This document shows, piece by piece, positions 48,901-61,570 of a DNA stretch of 64,000 nt; within the stretch, counting starts at the first letter, position 1, and every line of letters starts with the position of its first letter. The notes under the pieces are model-generated. The model saw only the letters and a list, made by a program, of their open reading frames with translations, was not told the origin of the DNA and did no database searches. Source of the stretch: Lateolabrax maculatus (taxonomy: Eukaryota; Chordata; Actinopteri; Acropomatiformes; Lateolabracidae); contig CM062219.1 of NCBI GenBank assembly GCA_031216445.1, positions 16,715,001 through 16,779,000 of the forward strand. The letters run 5' to 3'. Made by a program: the position numbers and the translations under genes.

Positions 48901-49680
48901 GAGCCTTAACATGGCTAAAAATAAAACTTTAAGTACACAGAAGGAGAAAATATCAATTCATGTATTTGTGCTGATTCCCATAATATTTAACTTTGAACCC
49001 TGGACACCTCAAGAAATAGGCGCCCTTCACACAGCCTGTCAGTCTTTCTTGAGCGGACTGCAGATGATAAACCTTCAGGGATCCTCAGAGCCACCCACCC
49101 TCAGAGGGTGCGAGTCTCTGAGGTCATTCAACACAAGGAAAGACGTGTGCAGTTTAAAGTAAGATCTTCTCGGCTGTCAGATATGTCAGTTAACACCAGC
49201 CCCTGTAAATTGCCAGTTACAGATCTTAATTTAGCTGTCTTTAACATTCCCAGCAATTCATCAGCTGGGATCCTGCTCGGTTTCTCTGCTCTAAGGAAGG
49301 TTAGAGCTGGGTGGCAGGGTTTGAAACTGTAGCCTGAAGCTGAGAGAAGAAAGTGGAAACAGTAGTGGGAAGTTGTGGGTCTGTCAGGCTCATTCTCACA
49401 GCGGAGGAAGAAGAGGACAGAATGGAGTGACAGGCATCTCAGTGGTGTTCTGCCCTCTAGACAACGTATGCTCCATCTGATGAGACGCCCCATACGGGCT
49501 CACAGTTGTACATTAAGACATGCACACGTGCATACAGTTATGTACACATGCATGCATTTGCATATTGCACACAAAGACATATACACACTTGTATGCACAT
49601 GTTCAGTCGGTGCAGTCACACAAAAAATATGCATGTTAACAGTTATGCTTATTCTGATGCCCAGAATTTCCTACTATCTC

Positions 49681-49682
<2 letters not shown>
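48901..49682. other. Intronic DNA, no supported gene
   Basis: Mixed sequence with a CA-rich patch near 49500-49620. No exon supported. Confidence 0.5.

Positions 49683-49721
<39 letters not shown>
49683..49721. repeat. (TG)n microsatellite
   Basis: About 19 uninterrupted TG units. Confidence 0.96.
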
Positions 49722-49723
<2 letters not shown>

Positions 49724-49911
49724 CTATTTCACTCATTACATACGTGCAGCTGTGCATTTGTCTAGTGATTCGAGACAAATAATCAGGGACCAGTATGCTG
49801 TCACTGAAAGGTCGAAAACGTGTTGTTTGTTGTAAGATTCACTGGCAGGTTTACCTTTAAAAGTTGTATCTTTCAAGCTTTAACCATGATTTTTACAGAG
49901 ATTTTAAGCAT

Positions 49912-49958
49912 TTATATATATGTATATATATATACATATATATATATATTTTTTTTTT
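49912..49958. repeat. (TA)n tract with T run
   Basis: TA alternation with TG and CA interruptions, running into a ten-base T run. Confidence 0.9.
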
Positions 49959-50145
49959 GCACAGCTAATTTCAGTTGTCACTGCTAACAGTCACTGTTGC
50001 CCTGAATGTGGAAATCACAACTTCCACATGTCCTCCAAATATACGTGGAATCCACAGCTTATTTTGTCTGTTGTTCAAACAAAACATTGGTGGATGACAA
50101 TCTGAGCTCTGGGAATGAGCAGTGGGTATTCATTATTTATTTATT

Positions 50146-50199
50146 TATTTTCTGACATTTGATAGACTAAACTATTAATTGATCATTAGTTGCAGCCCT
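50146..50199. repeat. AT-rich dispersed repeat, short end fragment
   Basis: TTTTCTGACATTTGATAGAC followed by AATTGATCATTAGTTGCAGCC is the terminal part of the AT-rich family. It is truncated to the last 50-odd bases. Confidence 0.7.
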
Positions 50200-51422
50200 C
50201 AAATTAGATTTAAAAATTTTCTGTAGTCTGTTCTGAATAATGTAATTGTATTGAATTTCTGACAGTAATACGTTGCTCCACAATTCGAACTACAAACAGC
50301 CTCTAGCTCTTTGTTGGAGGACATATCATTTACTCAGTATCTTACTCACATGGTGACTAGACATGGGAAGTCTTGTGTGAATGGAAACTTTTTGGTCAAT
50401 CCCCTATATCCCCAGATGTCTTCTGAGCAAAACCCTTAATCTCCCACCTTCTCTCTGACCGAAATCTCCCTGTGATGTGCGCATTACTTCGATATGTCTC
50501 ATCAAACAGGTTTGGTCTCCAAACCCCTTTGTCTCATAGAACCATCAGCTCTTGTGGGCTTCAGAGTCATGTTTATTAAGTCCATCACTTAAATACTGAT
50601 TCGATTGGACACCCTGGGATCTGGGACATTATGAGGACATGGAGCAGGTCTCCAAACTGTGAGCGTGCGCATGAATGAATTTGTGTTGGCTCTTTATTTG
50701 TTGGCGCGTGTGAGATTGTGATTTGTGATGCTCCTCTCGGCTGAGGATGAATAGAAATATCTCCCTGTGAAGTAATAACCTCAGGCTTAAACACAACACA
50801 GTGGCAGCATTTGTTTTCGTTTATTTTATTTATATATTTTATTTGTCCCCGAGAAGGGGAGCCATTGTCTGTGCAGGACCATAAAGTGGAAATCAATGAC
50901 AGGCTATAAATCGCAGCCCCAAGAAAAGATCCTGTGGGATCAATCTTCTTTCTTTTTGCCATCAAGATGTGCCATCCAGACATTATTAGAAGACTTGACC
51001 ACTGGCTAGATGTTTTTGTTTATTTTTCCTGTTCTTTTTTTTTTTAACATTCATATCACAGCTACTGATTGTTTAACACATTTCCTAAAACGTGTTAAAA
51101 TTCATTCAAAATGCGTGGACATGCTTCTAATAGCAGTTACAAGAAAGAAATCAACAGAAGAGCAGACAAAAGGTCTTAGGCTTTCTCTACAGCAGCTTTT
51201 ATGCCATACATGATAAAAGGTATGTGAAGACTACATGTTTTTTATGATGTGCTTTAGAGAAGTACATGCAGTTGCAACACTACAAATTTTGAATATTGTG
51301 TAAAATGAAAAAAAAAGATAAAAAAGTTTATATTCTGCTAACTAATGTAGTGAACAAAGTACAATTATTAAATAATCTTCACTTGTTCCCTCTAGCCTAC
51401 CAAACCACAAAGTACACCACTG

Positions 51423-51423
<1 letters not shown>
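50200..51423. other. Intronic DNA, no supported feature
   Basis: Ordinary AT-rich sequence. The 132-codon minus-strand frame at 50585-50983 has no domain. Confidence 0.5.

Positions 51424-51461
<38 letters not shown>
51424..51461. repeat. (TA)n microsatellite
   Basis: About 18 uninterrupted TA units. Confidence 0.95.
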
Positions 51462-51463
<2 letters not shown>

Positions 51464-54399
51464 TAAATAATACAAATGTAATACTTATTATTGATTCTAG
51501 GAAGTTCTGGCGACTCTGATGTTGAACTCTACAGTACAGTACAGTATCATCCTAACCTCCCTTCTTTGCATGTCATAGCTTTTCCCATTGTATTCTTGTA
51601 CCTCCATAGCCATATTTTTTGCATCTTTTCCAGGTATTCATGTTTCTATGAACACACAGTGTTCATGCCCTACTTATGTCTGGGAAAACTGTAGTAGTGC
51701 CCCAGGTGTACAGAAGGCTGTAACCCCACTTGGGGCACGTCCTTGTCAGGGAAGTGGTCAACCACACTTAAGACTGCCATCTCCAGGGAAACAAGCTGGC
51801 ACGGTCTGGGCTGTTGGCTCCACCGTGCCCTTGTCACCACCACTGTCGCCCCCATCACTGTGATGGTCATCTCTCATCCTGTCTTTTCCCAGAGGCCCTA
51901 ATGTGCCATCATCATGCCGCGTGCAGTGGCGGCTGCTTGTTGACAGCTGGTTTCTAATGGTTGTGCTCACACGGGAGCCAAAATTGTGTTTTCTCCTCAG
52001 AACGTCCTCTTTCTAATGAATCTGACAGAGCCATGATTGCAGACTGGGTGAGTCACAATGGGCCTTGGGCCTGATCAGTTCTTAACCCACTTGCTGCAAG
52101 ACTAAATGTCCCTCCTTTGTCACACATGGGGAATACATCAACCTGACGGTTATCTGCTGTGGCTCCAGCCTCTAATCTGAGCCGAAGAAGGCGTGTATTC
52201 CTGCTGAGCCGTGAGAGCTGGTTATTTACAGACATCTCATTTTTCATAAGTTGTTAATCTCTGATCTTAAACGAATACTCTAATGGGAACCTCTGCTTTA
52301 AGTATCAAACACTCCTCTAGGCTTGAAAAGTGGTTCTGAAAAGTTTGTATCTTCAGGGAGGATGGCAGCCGTGCATGCCTCGGGTTCACATCAGTAACAA
52401 GGGAAAAGTATGGACATGGACAATTAATGTAACATCATAGAAGCACCTAGTGTAAAAAGCATTCCTGGTGAAATGCATGACAAAGTGCTCGGATGTGGTT
52501 GGATACAGAATACGTGTCATTAAAAGCTAAGCTTCTGCAGTGTGTTAGTAGAGTAAAAAAGGCCTGCAGCATTTATGTCTGCAACCTCAGTGAAACTAGG
52601 CAACTACTGGATTCATCCTCCGCCTCCTCCTGCCCATTGACTGCCTGTTAGGTCTCGTGTTTGCTCAGGATTAACACATAAATGACCATCTAAATGAGCC
52701 GTAATAGTAGATAATAATAATCTCTGTGACCCATTAGAGTAATACAGCAACAAAACAAACACGCACGCAGAAATGCTCAAACACACACAGCACACTTGAA
52801 TTGATTTCCCGGGGTTGTTTGCTTGGTTGCATGTTTATTTAAAAGGAGAGGATGTTTTGTGCGCATGCAAAGATGATAATGGATCATGGAGTTCCCTGTG
52901 TGTCAGTGAATGTTTCCATAATTGTATCATGACATTGTGTGTTTGTGTACTATATATGACAAAGAGAGGGAACCCCTACCGATTCAACTGTGAGCCACAA
53001 AAGTGTCACACAGTAACGCTAATGGCCTTAATCATTACTGTGTTTTGAGAGATTAATTTGATCTCATTCAGGGTTTAAGCTCTCCATAACATGAAGCCAC
53101 TGCTTCCGAGATTAGTGGGGCAGCACAACAGTTAGTCACAAATTATAATGTAATAGAAGATAGTTGGAGAAGACTGATACAGTAGGCGGAATTTGAAGCA
53201 AGACAAACAGTCTAGTTTTGAATAGACAAACAAAGCAATGTTGCAGCACTGTGAAGGCACACGCTTTCATTTTGGAGGTCTGAAAGGAACCCAGAAAGTG
53301 TCACTGCCTACTGAGACGCACAGACATTCAATATGTTGCGAAATGTTTTTGCACGAATGGAAATCATCACAGTGCTTGTCAATTTTAAGAGGAAGTCAGA
53401 GGCAAGATGCTCGAAGGGAAAAGTGAGGAGACAAGCAAGGTCTTCTTTCTCTTAGTATTCGTAAAGGCAGTTTAATATGGTGTTTAGAGGAGGGAATAAG
53501 CATAATGTGACTGTGTCTGCATGTTTTAACCGTAAAGACAAGCAGCCATTACAAAGCAGATTATGTCAAACTAAGAGGCACTCTGCTGGACCTCGTTCAG
53601 CTCTGGCACGGATCCAGAGTCCTTTCCTGATAATCAGGGAGATTTAATCAGCTACCGTGCAAACTCCAAATTTAATACCTTCCCCAGTTTCTTATTTCCC
53701 ATGTGCTCCATACCTCTCTCAGATTTCACCCAACACACACCACCACAAGAGACATAGACACACATTTCTTCTCCGGACATAAGAGTCAGTGAACTGTTTG
53801 TCCAATTAAACGCACACAGCCTGAAAGAACATGTACAGTTTGATCTGTGATACAAACATGATCCTGACTGAGAGGAATCTTTTCTATGCTGTAAACTAAG
53901 TGGATGCAGTGAGCGGGAAACTTGAGCCAATCTGTTCCTTGCTCTCTGTTATGATAGGCTGGGGACTCAGTTTTCTCAGTTTTTTCATGAGCTGAGATAT
54001 GATACCATGTCAGAAATGGCAACCATAATCCCTCCTTTAGGTGACACATGGCCTAGTACAGGGGAAAATGCTACTCTATATGCCTCAGGCACGCACACTC
54101 ACACACCTGCAAGGCTCTCCAAAAACAAATAGCCCATGGGCACATTTTTCAGCTTTTTACTCATGCACAACTGTGGTTTAAAGTAAATGTATTTCTAAAC
54201 GCATCATTTAAACTAGCTGTCTGGGGAATGCATTTATGCAAAATAATGGGTATACCTGTAAGACACTGTCAGTTTAGGCTCATTAATTAAGACACTAGTC
54301 ATATGCAAAGTCAAATGATCATGTTCCTCAGATGTTAATCACTACGGCTACTAGAAAATTAGTACAATCCACCAGTCTGCAGCTGCAGAGAGAACTATC
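51462..54399. other. Intronic DNA, no supported gene
   Basis: Unique-looking sequence with no microsatellite of note. Frames below 95 codons show no domain. Confidence 0.5.
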
Positions 54400-54600
54400 T
54401 TCTAAAATAATGACTCCATTAATTACCGAGCAATGTTATTGCGCAACGGTGCTCTCTCTACACCGCATTAATGGAATGAACCGATAATGGATTTACAGCG
54501 AAGTCGAAATGCGACAACTGCTCTCTGAGCTGTCTGTCTCGGGCCTGTCGTGTTCACGCAAATCAAGTCAAATCGAGTGTCAGACGCTGTTTTGGTTAGG
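54400..54600. other. Candidate conserved noncoding block
   Basis: Repeat-free, with CTCCATTAATTACCGAGCAA, GCGCAACGGTGCTCTCTC, CCGCATTAATGGAATGAACC and AATGCGACAACTGCTCTC. It has relatively many CpG for intronic DNA, together with TAATTA and ATTAAT cores. Function inferred only. Confidence 0.45.
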
Positions 54601-55039
54601 CGGCGAGATATGACAGAAGAGGAAGAGAGTGGGTACAAAGGCGGAGGGGAGTAAAGTCAAACTAATGATGGTGCATAAAACAGGCCATCTATGTTTGATG
54701 AATGTTAGCGGAGGGACTGGAAAGTGAGATGAAACAAAGATGAAAAGGAGCGAGTCTGAAGAGTGCAGGTACACAGAGAGAATGGGGTGATTAAGCAGAC
54801 GAGATACCAACATACACACAAGAGCAAAGAGCTCAGACAAACCCCAACATTAGATTGTTGCCTCTACCCATTAAACATGTAAACATCTGTTTTTTATTCA
54901 ATTTGCACAGGTTTTTCCACTATTTACTTACTCACTATAACACTTCAAGATGAATCACTTCACTGGGATATAGTCAACAGTAACTATGAACATAGTACTG
55001 TAGTTAGTTGTAGCTTTCTATACACTAGTGGTATGTAGA
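54601..55039. other. Intronic DNA, no supported feature
   Basis: Includes an A/G-rich patch at about 54600-54740. Nothing else seen. Confidence 0.45.
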
Positions 55040-55178
55040 TCAGGGTTTTTTTAAAACCCGTTATGATTGCCAATCTGCTCCGTCCAACCCGCAAATATAT
55101 GTGTTAATCAACCACCTGAACCCGACCTGCACATCTGTGAGGACTGAGGACTGAGACAAGGACTGAGCTCCGCAGCAT

Positions 55179-55212
<34 letters not shown>

Positions 55213-55375
55213 TGTTTGTGGGGAAGAGAAGGTTGACTATTGCACGCACTGTTTCTAAAAAGGTATTATTACCTTACTCAGAACACTGCTTTGTCACTTT
55301 TTGATATTTTCTGGTAAGCCAACCCGAGGCTTCCTGACCCGACATCGTCTGTCGACCCCGCGCGTCACTAATATA
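55040..55375. repeat. Possible dispersed repeat with embedded microsatellite
   Basis: Left part: TTAAAACCCGTTATGATTGC, GTCCAACCCGCAAATATATG and TGAACCCGACC. Right part: GCCAACCCGAGGCTTCCTGA, then CCCCGCGCGTCACTAATATA. Repeated (A)CCCG words on both sides recall a fish DNA-transposon-type repeat. A TG run (55180-55211) sits inside. Class unassigned. Confidence 0.45.
55180..55211. repeat. (TG)n microsatellite
   Basis: About 16 uninterrupted TG units. Confidence 0.95.
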
Positions 55376-57029
55376 AACCACATGGCAGAGTAATTCAACA
55401 CCCTGGCATTACACCATTGTTGAACATCTCATTCCAAACCATTTATCTGTGGTAATCTGGTGCTAAAACTGCCTTCACTCGTCTGTATGGTTTTTATGTT
55501 TTCTTCTGCTTCCATTTTTAGTCTCCTCAATGGAGCTGCAGTGGACGTTTAAGTCAAATGCTTCATGTTCGTCATGATTTATTTGTTAAGTCTGTTGCCA
55601 TCGCATTTTCTTAACATTTGCATTATAACGGGTGGATGCAAATGGTCTTTATGATGGCTGATCATTCTGATCATTTCTGTCCTTCTGTTTTCAAACCGTT
55701 TCCAGCGTTACCCTGCCTTAAAGGTGTTGTGGTTGAGGTCAAGCCAACCCGAGAACAGTCAAGTCCTTCCACATCAAACACTGAAAACCATTTCTTTATG
55801 GACCTGACTTTTTGTGCGCCGAATTGTCACGTTAAAGAGGAAAGGGCCTTTGCCAGACTGTTGCCACAAAGTTGGAAGCCAACTGTTACAGCATACAGTG
55901 TATAAAATATCAGTGTATGTTTTAGCATTAATATTCCCTTAACTGGAACTAAGGTTTCTACACCAAAACCTTGAAAAACAACTAAAGTACACCATTTTGT
56001 CCATACGGTATACTGTATATGATAGTAAAAGTTGTCAGAGACCAGCTGTGTAATAGCTCCAGCCTGCCTATACAAGAGTTGGCTCTTATGCTAAATTTGA
56101 TTTAATGCGCTTTAACGCTGCTCTCTGCTTTGAATCCACCATCTGCAACCTGCAGTCTGTAATCTTCCTCAGTAACTATCGCACAGCTTGTTCGGCAGCG
56201 CACTTCGCCCGGTGAGAAGGCGTGCTAGATGCCGTCTTCACAGTCATTAGTGCTTCAGTACAGGCGCTAATGGAGCGGCTGGCCTGCTGCGTCTCTTCAG
56301 GCCTGGTTAAAAGCTTCTACAACTTTTCCATTTCACTATTTAGTTTTTTTCTTTTACTTCTCTCTCTCCGTCTCTCGCCTCCTTTTTCCTCCCTACTGTA
56401 GCTGGTTTGCCATCCTCTCTCTCGTCCTCTCAGCCATTTGACTTTCAGCCTCCTCCGTCCCTGTGTTTTTGTCTCCCGTGCGTCAGCGCATGGCCGGATC
56501 GATGGCTGAGGGTGTGTAAGATGCAGTGCAAGCTGTCTGCTGTCTCCATTCACTCACGCAGAGATGAATGTTAATCAATGCGATGTGCGGAGGAGGAAAC
56601 GCATCAAAACCTACCGTGTCATCCTCATTCGGGATGTGTATCATCTTTTTTTCAATGCACACCTGAACCTGCACATTCAGTGATATTATTGCTGATCCAC
56701 ACTTCACTTTTGAATGAGTTTGCGGCTTTCGTCGCACACCAAAGGTTAATATCATGTCATTTACATTCAGGAAGTGAAGGATGTGTCATCTTTTTAATCA
56801 AAAATACATCAATGTTCCACAAGCAGGGACTGTTTTAACAACCTATCCGGGTTGATGCATTCGAAGACAATCCATCATACAAGGTTTCAGTTGGCAGCTT
56901 CTTTCAATGCAAGAAACACTAGCATTCACATTATCTTTTTTTTTTTAAACGCCTGTCACAATATTTTCTTACTTTCTGGCTGAATTATATATAATAAATT
57001 GCTCATATAGGCCTCTGTAGTGCTGAAAA
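55376..57029. other. Intronic DNA with pyrimidine-rich patch
   Basis: A C/T-rich patch lies at about 56330-56475, and a T run at 56936-56945. No exon supported. Confidence 0.5.
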
Positions 57030-57145
57030 GATCAGTCAAATAATTAGTCAACAAATAATTTGAATAGGAAATTGACGAGAATTTAACGAGCAAAAATGAA
57101 ACAAAATTAATGTTTCCAGCTTGTTCACTGTCACAATCACTTGTT
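57030..57145. repeat. Possible AT-rich dispersed repeat copy
   Basis: GATCAGTCAAATAATTAGTC, TTGAATAGGAAATTGACGAG and TTAATGTTTCCAGCTTGTTC resemble one half of the AT-rich family in one orientation. Diverged. Confidence 0.5.
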
Positions 57146-57528
57146 TTTTTTTTTCTGTTATCATTGTAAATTCACAGTTTTCTGAGATAGCTACTTAACA
57201 CTTAAGGACTGGACTGTTAGTCCAAAAAGACAAGATAATCCTCGTCACTGAAGCCTTTTTGTCTCATAGAAGTGAAACCCCACATTTGTGTAGCTTGTCT
57301 AACAGTCACACATTCTCCTGTCAGACTCTTGGAAGCAGTCAGGATGATTTTTTCTTGCTGTTGGCAGTCCCCAGCAGTTGTCAGACTGTTTTGTCTTTCC
57401 CCGTCGTGACATTCTGTGACAGCAGTAATTCTTGGCAGCTCGACAGATGATTCAGTCTGTTTCTGCAATAAAGATGTTGGAAGATGATGGTAGGTTATGC
57501 TTGGCTAACTAAACACTTTGAGGACTTG

Positions 57529-57569
57529 GTAACCAACTAACTAACTAATTAACTAACTAAATAACTAGT
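57529..57569. repeat. (AACT)n short tandem repeat
   Basis: Imperfect CTAA units (AACTAACTAATTAACTAACT) over about 40 bases. Confidence 0.8.
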
Positions 57570-59039
57570 TGCCACACTAGCAACAGCTAACTTGTGTTGG
57601 ATCGGTACTCTCTATTCAAAAAGAATATCTGCTGTTGTGGATATGTAAATGTCTAGACTTTGAATATAATACGACCTGGCTTTTTCAAACTTAATTTCAA
57701 GGGGAGAAAAAAACCAATAAGTCCTTATATTCTGGCCAACGATGTAATAATGTGAGTTTTCAGTATGATTCTTGCTTGCAGCTGCTTTACAACACAGCAA
57801 AGATGTACTGTGATTTAAACGAAATGAATGAAGATGACTAAAAGCTCGCTGTGATGGATTATAACTTTCTACTAGGCTTCAAACCTGCAAGTTGATTTTA
57901 TAGGGTATTAAAGCGAGTGGCAACCAATGGCTGCCGAGATGTTAGGTTAACTTTTCAAAAAATTTACAGTGTGCCTTGAGGACAAAATTTGCAATTTGTA
58001 GTTCATTGCCTGAAACATGCAAAACCACTATATGGTCCTTTAAAGACGAGAGTAAGACAATTTAATAATATCTTTCAATCATCAGTCTCACTTTTTCCTG
58101 TTGTCTTTGTCTCTCCTCCTTCCTTTCGCCTGCTATGTCTGGCTCATTTGCGCCTCTTCCTACCCCGTCTCTTCCTCTTTTCTTCTTCTTCTTCTTCAGG
58201 GGTTTGATCCATTATAGATCAGTGATAAAGCCGTGATTCCCCAGTCCCAAGACGAGTCCAAGTCTCACCTGCTCTTCTCTTTCTGAGTATCAGTCTGAAG
58301 AAGATCAATCTTCATAAGTCAGCCAAACAGGCCTACAGGGTACCTTTCTAGCGAGCAGTTCCACCAAAGACACATGGAGCCCGGAGACATCTCAGTCCGT
58401 ATTTAGCAGCTCTCATTTGTCTGAATCCGTCTTCTCTCCCAGACGAAGGCAATATTTTTACCCAGTGTGAATTTATTGAAGAGGCCCGTTTTTTTTATTT
58501 GATCTTTAATCAAAGCGAAGTTGACAACATGAATATCATCACACAGTGGGAACAAAAGAGTCCCTGACGGCTGCAGTGTGGCCTGGGTCATTAATGGATG
58601 CTAATATAATCTAAAAGTAGAGGACACAAAGTGAAAGCGCAGAGGAATGAGATGGAGTCGCGTTTGATGCAGACACCTTTCAGCTTCATTACCCGGCGCT
58701 ATTACAACTCGTGCCCATGTGGATCAGTGCTCGTGTCTCTGGGCCATCAGTAATATCACACAGCACAGGTTTTACAAAGGTATTAAGAGATTACTGGCAG
58801 AGTAGATGACATTTTACAAGTGCTTGCGGAAAATGGATTGTTTTTCCACTTTCATGTATCCTTTCATGCTCCTCATCCAATCATTGTCATTAAGATAAAT
58901 TCCTGGGTGACAAAAAGCATGAGGGTCTGAACTGCCAATAGAAAAATATAATCTCGGATTATATCTCTTTTGTTGTTTCTTTTTTTGTTTGACTGTTTCT
59001 TTCTCACAGAAATGTAACTGCTGTTTTGATATATATTCA
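57570..59039. other. Intronic DNA, no supported feature
   Basis: A C/T-rich stretch at 58110-58199, ending in a (CTT)n run and CAG, looks like a splice acceptor but is followed by a stop after five codons in that frame. Nothing else seen. Confidence 0.5.
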
Positions 59040-59200
59040 TTAGTTTTAGTCATTTATCAAGCAAAAATACCAACCGTTTTCTGTTCCTAGCTTCTTAAAT
59101 GTGAGGATCTACTGCTTTCCACTGTTTATAGTTCAATGTGAAATAATATCTTTAGGTTTTGGACTGTTGGTCAAATAAAGAGCAAGCATTAAAATGCCAT
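59040..59200. repeat. AT-rich dispersed repeat copy
   Basis: TAGTCATTTATCAAGCAAAA, CTAGCTTCTTAAATGTGAGG, CTACTGCTTTCCACTGTTT and TTTAGGTTTTGGACTGTTGG occur in family order. Confidence 0.75.
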
Positions 59201-61247
59201 ATTATGTCTATCTTGTTCTATTTGGAAAAATATTTGAACAGTTTCAAACAGTGCTACAAGTTCTTGACCCAGATCTGATGAGAGAAATGTGATCAGCACT
59301 GTTCCACACTGTGGTAGTCATTGCCATAGGAACCGATTGTAACGACTGATGAGCGCTGAATGAGGGTTGTCAGTGAATCACAGGTGTAAAACGGGCCACT
59401 TATAGTACAGACAGAAACTGATGTGCACTGCTAGATTCACATTGCATATAATGTGAGAGACAGTAAGACCTAATGGGCCGCTCCAGAGTCAGATGTAATG
59501 CAGCATAGAGGACAGGACATGACATCAACCAAATACAGCAGTGAGACTAATGCAGCATCACATTGTCACATCAGAGACACATCTGAAGGACAGGATGAGT
59601 CACGAGAAAGCTGGGGGTCAGCAGAGTGCAAGGAGACATAGAGTAGAGACAGAAACTATTGCAATGCAAACAACTTAACTGAGTTAATAACATTAGATAT
59701 ATATATTGGTATATATACATGATCACTCTTTCATACTGTTGACAAAACAGGCACTGTATTTTTTTCTTTGGTATTCAGTATTTATTTCAGAAATCGAAAA
59801 GAGACTTTCATTTCAAACTTTCTTTGATGTAGAGTAGGAAGAAGACACAGTACAAAGAAGCAACAGTGACGAAGACGGGAGGAATGAAAGGGGCCACACA
59901 ACAGTTTTTTCGCACACTGCATGGCATTATTTTGGTTAGAAAGCACTTTCCATGCACTGTTGTACCCCGAGGGTCGAACTGTGAATCTGTGGCAACCCGC
60001 CAGCGTGCAGCAGAGCGATGCCATCACCGCCCTGCTGCCTTCTTGATGTTAGTTGGTGCAGGGTGGCAATGTGCAAAATACTATGGAAAAACAAATCAAT
60101 CAACACCCGCTTGGATTCTTTCTTCCCTTTTCTTCTCCTTCTCTTTGCTCTTCCTTCCTCTTTTGTCGGAGTTACACTGTGCCACCCTCTGCGTCTGAGC
60201 CAGGGTTTGGGTGCCAAGTAGCAACGAATGGCCTCACAATGTCTGTGTTTTTAATGACCTCCTTTCACAGTAGCTAATTGAGCCCTGCAGTATGTGGGCA
60301 AATGTGCAGACCAAAATAACACCAAGATCAGGCCTGACAGGGAGAAAAGAACAGGGAAAAAAACTGCTCATGCTTTTACACATAGATTTTCAATTGCTGG
60401 ACTTGGGCAGCCATTTCCTTTTGTTTCCTTCTGCAGAAAGGTCAGTGTGTTGAATTATTTATACTTTTCAAACTTTTATTCTATATGCTGACACACATTC
60501 TATATACTGTACAGTACATGTCATCTAAATCAAGGGAGAGTTTTCCAGGTAAACACCTGCCATCCACCTCTGGGCAGTGGAGAACAGAGCTGTGACAATG
60601 TCAGTTTGAAAGTCCCAGTGTCCCCTGTGCTGCTTCCCCCTGGGATTACCTGGGATTCACCGGACATGCCAAAGCTTCCCAGAAACTGTCAGTGTCCAGA
60701 AATGTTGACTACCATCTCAACCTTTGTATTGAAATGCACAGTGTCCTCAGGTGTCTTCCGTATAAAGAAACATTTTCAATTGGCATCATTCAATCACTGT
60801 GTCATAACATGTTTAGCCAATTGTCAGGATATAGACAGCTGATGAGCATCTCCTGAGAGTGAAGATTTCTTCCTTCTCTTGCTTTCATTAGTCCCATGTT
60901 GCTTCAGTTTATAATACAAAAACAGCAGTTTGCACAAAACATGTTGAAAATATTTGGGAGAAAATGAGTCCCATTTGGGATTATTTTGAGCGGAATAATT
61001 TGAATTCAGATGAGGCTGCTGGTGCGTTTCATTTTGGCAGCCTGAACAAAAGTAGTTGAGAATGTGTTGAAAAATCAATTTATATAAATTTGAAATAAAT
61101 GATTTTATTTTCAATGTTTTCTTATATAATACCTGTTGCAAACCAAACCCTATCATCAGATTAGACCATTGATGTTTGATGATTCAATTATATGTTAAGT
61201 GGCAACGTTTTAAGAATTCCTTCTTTCTACAATATCTGAGTATGATA
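59201..61247. other. Intronic DNA, no supported gene
   Basis: Overlapping frames at 59782-60277 on both strands show no domain. A CTGCAG at 60432-60437 leads to no usable exon. Confidence 0.5.
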
Positions 61248-61350
61248 ACTATGGTATGGTTAAAGTTAGGGAAAGATCGTGGTCATGGCAAAAAAAAACT
61301 TTTGCTAAGGTATGGTAAAAGGCCGTCAATTAAAAAAACACACACTAGTG
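61248..61350. repeat. Possible short dispersed repeat (TTAGGGAAAGATCGTGG)
   Basis: GGTTAAAGTTAGGGAAAGAT then CGTGGTCATGG recalls a common fish repeat with TTAGGGAAAGATCATGGTT. It is short, and membership is tentative. Confidence 0.4.
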
Positions 61351-61519
61351 TGGCATTTATGTATTTAGGGCGGTGAGCCTGGATATAAATCTTGTGGATG
61401 TGGAATCATCCAATATTAACATGATGCCTATGATACTGGGCTGTGTACATATATACAAACACCTGTTCTGAATGTCTGTCACTATATATGTATGTATCAT
61501 GTAGAACACAGACCCAAAG

Positions 61520-61521
<2 letters not shown>

Positions 61522-61564
<43 letters not shown>

Positions 61565-61570
61565 TATATA
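61522..61570. repeat. (TA)n microsatellite
   Basis: About 19 TA units, one CA interruption, then five more. Confidence 0.95.

Noticed and set aside
51600..51660. CTTTTCCAGGTATTC considered as the acceptor of the next exon
   Set aside because: The phase 0 frame gives VFMFL then a stop; not VAV2.
58185..58217. (CTT)nCAG acceptor-like site followed by GGGTTTGATCC
   Set aside because: The in-phase frame stops after five codons and does not match the expected third vav2 exon.
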